The position numbers and the translations under genes are program-made. DNA of 64,000 nucleotides from Ceratopteris richardii. Its lineage: Eukaryota > Streptophyta > Polypodiopsida > Polypodiales > Pteridaceae. The stretch lies in contig CM035420.1 in assembly GCA_020310875.1 (NCBI GenBank), positions 187,240,880-187,304,879 of the forward strand. Direction: 5' to 3'. Under the pieces are notes generated by a model that was not told the DNA's origin, ran no database searches, and saw only the letters and a program-made list of their open reading frames with translations. How positions within the stretch are numbered: the stretch's first letter is position 1; every line of letters starts with the position of its first letter. Of the stretch, positions 56,007 through 64,000 are shown piece by piece.

Positions 56007-56990
56007 CTATTCCTCAAATCTCACTTCTTCATGCAAGTCACCATTCAGAAATGTTGTTTTAATGTCCAACTGATGTACATTCCAACCATGATGGGTTGCA
56101 AGTGCACAAATGCTCCGAACAGTAGTCATACGGCATGTAGGTGCAAAGGTCTCATCAAAATCAACGCCTCTTTCCTGTGCATAACCCTTTGCAACAAGCC
56201 TAGCCTTATACTTGTCAACTGTACCATCAGGTTTACGCTTCAGCTTGTATACCCACTTAGTGCCAATGGCCTTCTTGCCAGGAGGCAATTCACATAAAGA
56301 CCATGTACCATTCTTCATTATAGCATCATATTCAGATTGCATAGCAGCCATCCAATTTTCTGAATTTTGTGCTTCATCAAAAGAAACAGGCTCATTCTCA
56401 TCAGAGAGACTAGATGCAGCCATAGCATAGCAATCTGATGCAAAGGAGGCACTATGAGAGCCTGAACGAGTACGATATGACAAAGGTGCATCTAATTTGC
56501 TGTCACGCAAAGTCTGCACCAGCCATTTTGGCATAGTTTTTGCCTGCTCAATATCAGCTCTCTCATCAACAAGTGCATCATGTAAATTTGCATCAGAAAT
56601 AGAATGATCTGCATCATCATATGAAACCTGCAAAGGTTGAGAAGTTGCCTCATTAGGACCAGCACTAGCCTGTCCACCTGTAAAAAGAGGCATCAAAGTA
56701 TCATACATGTCTTTGGAGCTAACAGATGTCTCCTTAGTACATGAAAGCAATGGCTGAATAGCATCTTCCACGAAGACAACATCACGACTAACCAGAATGC
56801 GTTTAGTCTGTGGATGATACAGACGATAGCCTTTACTTTCAGAACTGTACCCAACAAAAATACATTTTACTGCCTTATCATCCAATTTTCTGTGATGTTG
56901 TTCAGGCACTAATGCATATGCCAAACAACCAAAAACATGCAGATGAGCAACAGATGGCTTGCGGTCATGCCAAGCCTCATATGGAGTGAT
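56007..56990 (-). pseudogene. Ty1/copia integrase C-terminus and RT N-terminal part
   Basis: A 305-codon open minus-strand frame: C-I-F-V-G-Y-S-S-E-S-K-G-Y-R, a long linker, then RT start N-W-M-A-A-M-Q-S-E-Y, G-T-K-W-V-Y-K-L-K, A-R-L-V-A-K-G-Y-A-Q and L-D-I-K-T-T-F-L-N-G-D-L-H-E-E-V. Homology stops there, at about 56020, and unrelated sequence follows. One TAG at about 56995 separates it from the upstream frame. Confidence 0.92.
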
Positions 56991-56993
56991 AGA

Positions 56994-58133
56994 CTACAAC
57001 GCTTTAGTGGGACACCTGTTCAGTACATATGCTGCACACATGACAGCCTCAAGCCAAAAACTATGTGGTAAAGCCTGACTTTTGACCATGCACCTCGCCA
57101 TCTCCATGAATGACCTGTTCTTTCGTTCAGCAACTCCATTCTGTTGAGGTGTATACGGCACTATACACTGGTGTTTTATCCCACGTTCAGACAGAAATGC
57201 ATTAAAATCTGAAGACATATATTCCCCCCCTCGATTAGAACGGAGGGTGCCCATTTTACATGCTGACAGATTTTCAGCCAAAACCAAAAACTGTTTGAAG
57301 CACATGAACACTTCGGACTTTGCTTTGAGTGGATATACCCATGCATGCCTGGAAAAATCATCAATGAAAGTCATGAAGTAAAGGTAATTTCCAAAAGAGG
57401 GTGTCTGCATAGGACCACAGACATCACTATGTACAAGCTGCAATTTTTGCATAGCCCGAACTGAACCATCTTTTGGAAAGGAAGAACCCTGCATTTTGCC
57501 CAAAATACAGCCTTCACAAACATGTTTTCCAGGTGCCTCAAGTTTGGGCAAAGAGGACACCATTTCAGATTTCTGCAGGCGTAACAAACTAGCAAAATTC
57601 AGATGACCAAAGCGTGCATGCCAAAGCTTTGAATCTGACATAGCCTGAGAATCATGAACTGCACATGCCGAATCATTCATAGATCTTTCATAGTCTATGA
57701 GCTTATACAGCCCACGACATAAAATGCCAGAAGCAATAATCACATCGCCATTTGAGAGATCATGGACTGTACACCTGTCATCAACGAATTTCACAACTAA
57801 GCCAATCTTGGCTAATGCAAAAACTGATAACAGGTTCTTTTTTATCCTTGGCACAAATAAAGCATCTGACAAAGTGAAAGAACTACCATCAGCAGTAGTC
57901 AGAATGATCTTACCAACTCCCATAACAGGATAAGAGGAGTTATTGGCGCATGTGACAGTATTCCCTGTAGGGGAAGGCTCGAGTGAAGAGAAGAAACTGC
58001 GCTGCGAGGTAATATGTTTGGTCGCCCCACTGTCGAAGTACCAAACATCTGAGTCTACTGCAGACATGCATTGATCATGAGAAGATGGGTCAAAACTGTA
58101 GACAGTAGTAAACGCCCATTCTTCTTCCTGCAC
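56994..58133 (-). pseudogene. Ty1/copia protease and integrase, well preserved
   Basis: A 379-codon uninterrupted minus-strand frame. Protease site W-Y-F-D-S-G-A-T-K-H-I. Pre-integrase L-W-H-A-R-F-G-H and C-E-G-C. Integrase core H-S-D-V-C-G-P-M, F-I-D-D-F-S-R-H-A-W and R-S-N-R-G-G-E-Y (usual D of S-D-x-G-G-E replaced by N), then P-Q-Q-N-G-V-A-E-R-K-N-R. Gag is missing: upstream of 58140 no gag motif is found. Coding quality is among the best in the window. Confidence 0.92.
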
Positions 58134-58139
58134 AAGATT

Positions 58140-59138
58140 TGCAGACTAACCTATCCCAATTGCATAAATCAATTATCTTGGATAGACAAAGGAAGTTCTC
58201 TAAAAGCAGAGACACTCAACTAAAGTTAATCCAAACAAACAAGACTTTTGGAGAGATTTCGATGCTATTTTTGTGACACTATGATGGTCTTCTTGGTTTT
58301 CCAATTATTTGATGCCAACCAAATATGTCAAATTGGATTTGGCAAGGAATGGACCAGCAATCATTTACGTACTTAGACTCATTAAAAGAATCATTTATAA
58401 TCCATAGAAGTAGGAAATTTCTGCTTGACATTGTAATTTTTTATATTTTTCATATGTTGATGCATTAGGTATTCTTGTATATGTATATAAGCACATGCAA
58501 GTGCTTTTGTGATACTTTTACGATGCCCCAATGTTGAGGGGAAACATTATATTTGTTATTGAGAGAAAAAGGTCACGTAAAGGAGTGGATGTAGATGCAT
58601 GTCAAGACTTCCAAAACCATTGGAATATGGAAAAGATCCAGGCACGGCTTTTTTGCTGACATGGATGAGCATTTAGAGCATTGAATCCTCTCAAGAAAGT
58701 CTTCCTTACTTCTTTTCTCATTTAATTTAGCTAAATGATGCATGGTTTGGTGCATATGCACGATTAGGAAGGTGAAAATTTGAACATTTAAATTCATGTT
58801 GCTTGAAAGCTTTCACTTAGAGATCTCTTCATCTTCACTTAGAGTAAAACAAGAACATGGATATTCATGTCATTGCATCATACCAATGTTTTTATGGTAT
58901 GTTAATTATAAGAAACTAAAAATATGTTAGTCATCAATTTATGGGAAATGATTTTATTCATTTCCACATGAAGGAATAGTGTCATAATCTTCATTCAAAG
59001 TATCATAGGACACCTTATGGAGACTAGAAGGGCATATATGATAGTGAACCAAAGAAAAGGAAATCTCACTCTTTAGTTAGTTAGTGGAGGTAATAGACCT
59101 TCAAAGAGAGTCTCTTACAAAGTAGAGAGTAACAATCC
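58140..59138. other. Non-coding stretch, possible LTR with TATA-like site
   Basis: ATGTATATAAGCACATGC at about 58478 is TATA-like on the plus strand. No LTR pair was found. No supported coding frame. Confidence 0.3.
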
Positions 59139-59771
59139 TTATAGGAATCCTAAATGATTTATGTGCATAGGAAATGTATGTGTGTAATCAATTCTATTCT
59201 TGACAAAAACAATACATGAGTTGTAGCCTTTCCTAAATGCATGTTTTAATTGAGTATGACTAATTAATGGAAATGGTTGGAAGTCACGCATTGCAGACAA
59301 AGAAATGTCTTGATTGTTAAACTTAAAACTAATTGTGTGTGTATGATAATCAATGCATGGATTATAATAATGGTGAAAAGGCATACCAAGTATAACATCA
59401 TGGGACTACAAAGTAGCAATTAAGAGTGTGTGTGCATATGAACCGATACAAATCTGAACGTTATGCACTTCACTTGTAACATTATATCTATTTCTTTGAA
59501 ATGCAGCCTTAACTTTATACATTGAAGGAAGTGGGTTTAATTGGAGATCTTGCACTAGTGTATGAGAAATAAAATCATGTGAACTACCATCATCATGTAA
59601 AATATCAACAACTTTACCATTACTAGTACCTTGCATGCAAAGTAAAGAATGAAGAGAAATCGCATTACCCAAGGTACTTAGATCGTTTTTCAATGCTACT
59701 TCAATCCAATGAGGTTGAGTGTCTTCATGAACTGCCTCCATGTTGTGTACTTGAGATCCGACAGGCTTCAT
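59139..59771 (-). pseudogene. Ty3/gypsy chromovirus protease
   Basis: Minus strand shows V-V-D-I-L-H-D-D-G-S-S-H-D-F-I-S, where L-I-D-S-G-S-S-H is usual (an altered active-site region, D-D-G in place of D-S-G), and past a stop at about 59405 D-V-I-L-G-M-P-F-H-H-Y-Y-N-P, a typical chromovirus protease end (usually M-P-W-L). It follows gag (59864-60760) on the same strand. RT does not follow; it lies on the opposite strand at 60850. Confidence 0.85.
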
Positions 59772-59863
59772 GTCATTAGTTTGGAACCTACATTCAGCTT
59801 TAGTATGACCAAACTTACCACAATGCTAGCAAGCGATACGAGGCCTCTTTTGTTGAGCATCCA

Positions 59864-60760
59864 TCATCGTAGTTTGAAGGGTTGGAGGTTTGATAGGTTG
59901 TAAGGGGGTTGACTTGGGTACTGGTAAGAAATTGGATTGAGGAGGGCATTGAAAAGTAGGAGGGCACTAGAAAGTAGGTGGGCATTGAAAAGTAGGAGAA
60001 GAAAGACTAGTGAAAGGATGCTTGAAAGGAAAATTGGGCTTGATTGGTTATTGTCATTGACACATTTATTGTAAGAGAATGGACTTGGTGATGGATTGAA
60101 ACTCCTTCTCAACATCATGTGCAAAAGAAATTTCTTCACAGAAGTGTTAAGCTTAGCTTGGATTCCCATCTCCAAACCATCTTCATACTTTCGTTGCAAG
60201 GTATCTTCAGGAATCATTTCAAGCAAACAAATAAGTTTTAGTCATTGCCAAAAATGTTCAGTGTAGGTAGACACACTATCTCCATCTTTCCATCCAAAAG
60301 TTATCCATGATTGATGAGCATCTAAGTGGAATTGAGGAGGAAGGAAGGACTCCTTGATCTTGTCTTGAAATGCGGTCCATGTGGTGGGGTGATCTATGCT
60401 ATGCCGCAAAACATTCCACCATAATTGGGCCATACCCACCAAACAATTGTAAAAAACTTCACTTTTTCTATTTCAGACTATGATTTGTCAGAATAAAAAT
60501 CATCAAATTGGGATAGCCATGAAAGAACAAATTGGCCATCCTTTTGCCCATCGAATCACAAAAATTGGAAATTGTTCACACCAATCTTGTACAACGTGCC
60601 TTGTTCTTGAGCAGTGATAATAGCCTTCACCACCCTAACTAGGTTGGTGTCATCACTCTACATTTGTTGGAGTGCAGCATCACGTTTTTTAATCTCGTTT
60701 TGGGCATATTGGAGTTCATGCTACAAAAGCTCCAATTGTTGCTCGATTATTCACTTTCTA
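59864..60760 (-). pseudogene. Ty3/gypsy chromovirus gag
   Basis: From about 60765 a frame with stops gives I-E-Q-Q-L-E-L-L, Q-N-E-I-K-K-R-D-A-A-L-Q-Q (coiled coil), F-V-L-S-W-L-S-Q-F, then at 60442-60242 A-Q-L-W-W-N-V-L, T-W-T-A-F-Q-D-K-I-K-E-S-F-L-P and F-W-Q. Frame 60226-59864 continues with E-D-T-L-Q-R-K-Y-E-D-G-L, typical gag C-terminal capsid sequence. A zinc knuckle is not clear. Confidence 0.8.
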
Positions 60761-60856
60761 AAGCGATCTATTATTTTTACAAAAATAACAAGAATACTAT
60801 CTTCTAAATATTCTTCTAAATATCTTCAAAAAAATCTGAATAAGTCCACATGTGTT
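60752..60856 (-). repeat. Inverted LTR fragment at the junction of the two chromovirus halves
   Basis: Matches the reverse complement of about 63293-63390 (TCACTTTCTAAAG, ATTATTTTTAxAAAAATAAC, AGAATACTATCTTCTAAATAT, TCTGAATAAGTCCACATG). It joins plus-strand RT on its right and minus-strand gag on its left. Confidence 0.85.
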
Positions 60857-61485
60857 CTGTTCTTGTTTTCTTTGATGATATACTTGTGTATAGTGAGAAT
60901 GACAATGATAATGAAAATCATTTAGCAACTGTCTTTAATTTTTTATGCAAAAACAAACTTTATGCCAATCCTAAAAAGAGTTATTTCTTCCAAAAAGAAT
61001 TAGAGTATTTAGGCCATATTATTTCTAGTCAAGGTGTTCATGTAAATCCAAAGAAAATTAAAGTAATTGAAGAATGGCCTCTACCTCAATCTATGAATGA
61101 TGTATGCTCTTTTCTTGGGTTAGCTAGTTTTTAGAGAAATTTTGTAAAAGTTTATTCTTATTTAGCACATCCACTCACACTATTATTGAAGAAAAAGTTA
61201 AATTTTGCATGGGGATTAGCACAACAACAATATTTTGAAAAACTCAAACATACACTTTCTCATGCACCTGTTTTGCAATTACCGGATTTTGCACAACCTT
61301 TCCATGTAGTTACAGATGCTAATGGTTTAGGTATAGGTGTTGTATTAGTGCAAAATGATCATCCCATTGCATTTGAAAGTAGGAAACTTAAACCTTCTGA
61401 AAAGAATTACAATACATGTGATAAAGACCTCTTAGCTGTTATGCATGCTTTAAAAAATTTAGAAACATTACCTTATGGGTTCTGA
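60857..61485 (+). pseudogene. Ty3/gypsy chromovirus RT (from the Y/F-D-D motif) and RNase H
   Basis: Starts inside RT with V-F-F-D-D-I-L-V-Y-S, the catalytic motif, then L-E-Y-L-G-H-I-I, and F-L-G-L-A-S-F-stop-R-N-F. RNase H: F-H-V-V-T-D-A-N-G-L-G-I-G, S-R-K-L-K-P-S-E-K-N-Y and D-K-D-L-L-A-V. The fingers and first part of the palm are missing, replaced by the LTR fragment. Confidence 0.9.
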
Positions 61486-61489
61486 AGTC

Positions 61490-62480
61490 TTAATCAAAAC
61501 AAAACAACTGGCTATTAAGCATTTATTAAATCAACTATTCATTTCCCATCACCACAAACAAATATTGTTTCAATCAATAATATTTCTACTGTTCATATTT
61601 ATTCATTTCATGACATGATTCCTATTTATGCATATGATTTTTATTTTTCACAAACATGAAATTCTTTCAATAATTCTACAACATTTAGTGAGTATCACTA
61701 CACTTTTCATAATGGATTCTTGTATTTCCAGCACAAGTTATGCATCACACAAGGTTTTAAAGATTTTTTTATGAAAGAGATGCACGAACCACCGTATATG
61801 GGTCATAGGGGCATACAATGTACTATTTCTACATGTACAGAATTTTTCTTTTGGCGAAATATGGAAAAGGATATTGCACAATATGTTTCCCATTGCATTC
61901 TGTGTCAACATGTGAAACTAGATCATGGTAAAGCATTTGGATTATTAATGCAACTTCCCATACCTAATGAACTATGGGAACAAATTTCTATGGATTTTAT
62001 TACTGGTCTTCCTACAACTTCATCCCATAATGGTATGATTTGGACAATTGTTGATAGGTTTAGTAAACAGGCATATTTCATTTCTTGTAAAAAGACTCTT
62101 TATGCACCTCAAGCTACTAAGTTATTTATTAAATGTATTTTTTTGCATCATGGTTTTCCAAAAGTTATTCTTTCACATCGAGATGTTTGTTTCTATAATC
62201 ACTTCTGGGTTGCATTATTTTCAAAATTTAGGTTCTAAAATAGAGTTTAGCTCTGCATTTCATCCTGAAAATAATGGGAAAAGTGAAGCTACGAATAGTA
62301 CTATTTTAGATTTATTACGTTGTTATTCTTTAGATAATCCAAGTAATTGGGATAAGAAAATTCCTTTATTACAGTTTGCATATAACAACACAACACATAC
62401 CACTACTGGACGTGCACCGTATGAAATTGTTTATGGTAAAAAGCTTCCCACTCCTATAACTCACTCAAACTGATATACCT
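61490..62480 (+). pseudogene. Ty3/gypsy chromovirus integrase
   Basis: H2C2 zinc module: P-Y-M-G-H-R-G-I, F-F-W-R-N-M-E-K-D and H-C-I-L-C-Q-H-V-K. Core: S-M-D-F-I-T-G-L-P, I-V-D-R-F-S-K-Q, L-S-H-R-D-V-C-F (usual S-D-R-D), and past a shift near 62230 F-H-P-E-N-N-G-K-S-E-A-T-N. D, D/H, E positions are thus partly altered. Then F-A-Y-N-N-T-T-H and P-Y-E-I-V-Y-G. Confidence 0.88.
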
Positions 62481-63047
62481 ATGGTTGATTCTTTTGCACA
62501 CGATCATATTTCTACACTTCATGAGGTTGATGAGCACATTAAGAAGAGTCTAGAACGTTACATGCATAATGTTAATAAGAAATACGTAGCTAAACAATTT
62601 AATGAAAATGACTTTGTATGGTTACAAACACTTAAAAGATGTTTGAAAAATATTTCATGACATCCTAAAGTTAAAATTGCACCACGTTATTATGGACCTT
62701 TCCATAATATTAAGAAAATTAATGAGAACTCTTTTAGACTAGACATACCTTCTCATTGGAATATACATAATTCTTTTCATATCAGTTTATTGAAATCATT
62801 TAAAGGAACTTTACCACTCACTCCTATTTTAGATGATCCTCCTTTGCTAGAAGAGGATGCTGAAATTTTAGTTCTAGAGAAAATACTTGATTATTATGTT
62901 GGTACTATACACACAGGTAACCAATATCATAGACATTCAGTTAAATATAAAAATCACTTACTTGAAAAATCTCAATGGATTCATAAAACATCACTAACTC
63001 CACACTTTGATCATTCGATTTTTGCATATCATTCACAGTCACATTAA
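62481..63047 (+). pseudogene. Chromovirus integrase C-terminus with chromodomain-like tail
   Basis: A frame gives Y-Y-G-P-F-H-N-I-K-K (GPY/F motif, about 62690) and I-P-S-H-W-N-I-H-N-S-F-H-I-S-L-L-K, then I-L-V-L-E-K-I-L-D-Y-Y-V, V-K-Y-K-N-H-L-L-E-K-S-Q-W. The last is the E-K-I-L-D then V-K-W-K then W pattern of a chromodomain, with one conserved W replaced by Y. Such domains direct insertion toward particular chromatin. Confidence 0.75.
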
Positions 63048-63173
63048 ATTCCAGTTTTCCAATTCCATGCATGTGTTTTTACATGGAACATGCTTATGAT
63101 TGTTGAGAGATGGGACATGTGACTGGCCATCCATGTCTATTTTATTCTTATCAACTCAGGACAGTTGCTTGTC

Positions 63174-63185
63174 AATAGGGAGGCA
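63174..63185 (+). promoter_or_regulatory. Chromovirus polypurine tract
   Basis: AATAGGGAGGCA directly before TGTTATACTT. Confidence 0.65.
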
Positions 63186-63676
63186 TGTTATACTTTATGG
63201 AATAATGGAATGTTATAAAGATTTTAATGTCTTGAGGGTTTTAATGTGCTTTGTGTTTTGATTTAGCAGGTGAAGACTCATGAGGGTGTGAATGCATGTG
63301 GACTTATTCAGATAAATTTGAAGATATTTAGAAGATAGTATTCTAGTTATTTTTATAAAAATAATACATCACTTTAGAAAGTGATGTTTTTGTAAAGATA
63401 GTAGATTTTCATAAATAAATAATAATATATTGATTTAGAAAGTGATGATTCTATAAATAAAGTAGATTTTCATAAACGGATGCTTTTCGAAGCATCACCC
63501 TCATGTATTTTCTATTCAGGATGTAATGAAAAATACTTATAAATACACAGGCTCTGATAGACTTGTCCATCAAAGTATGGGGGAGGAGATTGTACACAAT
63601 TTGGTGTCAATTCTTTTGTCTCTTTCTATTCTCTGAGTACTTATGTGAGATTTCATTTTTATACTATCCTCTACAT
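63186..63676 (+). repeat. Chromovirus 3' LTR
   Basis: Starts TGTTATACTTTATGG; a TATA-like CTTATAAATACACAGG lies at about 63537; a plausible end is ATCCTCTACA at 63676. It contains two copies of an 80-bp unit (TTTAGAAAGTGATG to AGTAGATTTTCATAAA, about 63370-63475) and a hairpin GATGCTTTTCGAAGCATC at about 63479. It shares about 95 bp with the inverted fragment at 60752-60856. Confidence 0.7.
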
Positions 63677-64000
63677 ACGTGCGTCTATGGGATCCGGTCA
63701 ACGATCCATCCTTGAGATATTTTCCTTGTTCAAAACCTTTAAAACCCAAAATATAGGTTGAATACTATGCCAACTTAGGGGGAAATGCTCAATTAAGCAT
63801 TATTGAATAGGTGGGAGTTTAACAAATAATTTTGAATCATAAGTACCCATAGACTCCATCATTATATGTCAAACAAGAGAAAGGGGAGTGCAAACATTAT
63901 TTGAGAAGAACTTTAAATCGTATGAGATGAAGGTGTAGCACCTCTCTTGATTGTCCCTGTACTAAAGTGTTAGACAAAAGTCCCTCATTATAGTGAGATG
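63677..64000. other. Right flank, nothing recognised
   Basis: Short AT-rich sequence to the window edge without a supported feature. Confidence 0.35.

Overview
The window is plant nuclear DNA made almost entirely of eroded, nested transposable elements. I recognise no ordinary single-copy host gene. The evidence is plant-type Ty1/copia and Ty3/gypsy polyproteins, L1-type plant LINE fragments, primer-binding sites matching the 3' end of tRNA-Met (TGGTATCAGAGC), and many microsatellites. The density of old, broken elements suggests a large-genome land plant such as a fern, lycophyte, gymnosperm or large angiosperm. The species cannot be named from this sequence.

Layout. 1-2.9 kb: a minus-strand LINE endonuclease region running off the left edge, then a second, 5'-truncated LINE insertion with poly(T) and 17-bp target-site duplications. 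4.2-7.5 kb: an LTR remnant, a fold-back pair of LTR fragments, and the RNase H end and 3' LTR of a copia element. 8-8.5 kb: a LINE ORF1 remnant. 9.5-11.4 kb: a minus-strand copia without reverse transcriptase (RT). 12.7-13.07 kb: a 375-bp (CT)n tract. 14.2-17.4 kb: a minus-strand copia whose RT stops abruptly against an LTR. 18.9-19.6 kb: a plus-strand LINE endonuclease remnant interrupted by the best-preserved copia (5' LTR 19590-20380, gag-pol to 24707). 24.88-27.28 kb: an unrecognised proline-rich/coiled-coil reading frame ending on a polypurine tract and an unrelated LTR (27292-27851).

27.86-36.67 kb, minus strand: a Ty3/gypsy element with an unusual order: N-terminal extension, gag, two zinc knuckles, protease, RT, RNase H, two integrase zinc-binding modules, integrase core, GPY/F-like region, a second retropepsin-like domain, and a tail with repeated W-V-x-K motifs. 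This is the most unusual coding architecture in the window. 37.5-38.0 kb: a cluster of 14 copies of a 14-bp near-palindrome (TCAATCGCGATTGA). 38.26-39.16 kb: a complete miniature LTR element (TRIM) of 896 bp.

39.2-43.4 kb: an interrupted inverted repeat of gypsy 3' ends. 44-47 kb: tandem duplications and microsatellites. 47.9-51.2 kb: a plus-strand copia, again cut in RT and abutting an LTR. 51.7-58.1 kb: a minus-strand copia with intact-looking protease and integrase, a truncated RT, a 3-kb non-coding stretch, and a 1.3-kb LTR carrying a tRNA-like segment. 59.1-63.7 kb: a chromovirus split into inverted halves (gag-protease minus, RT-integrase-chromodomain plus) and a 3' LTR.

Most reading frames contain stops or frameshifts, so these elements are unlikely to make functional proteins today. 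All domain calls are by eye from translated motifs; no database search was run.
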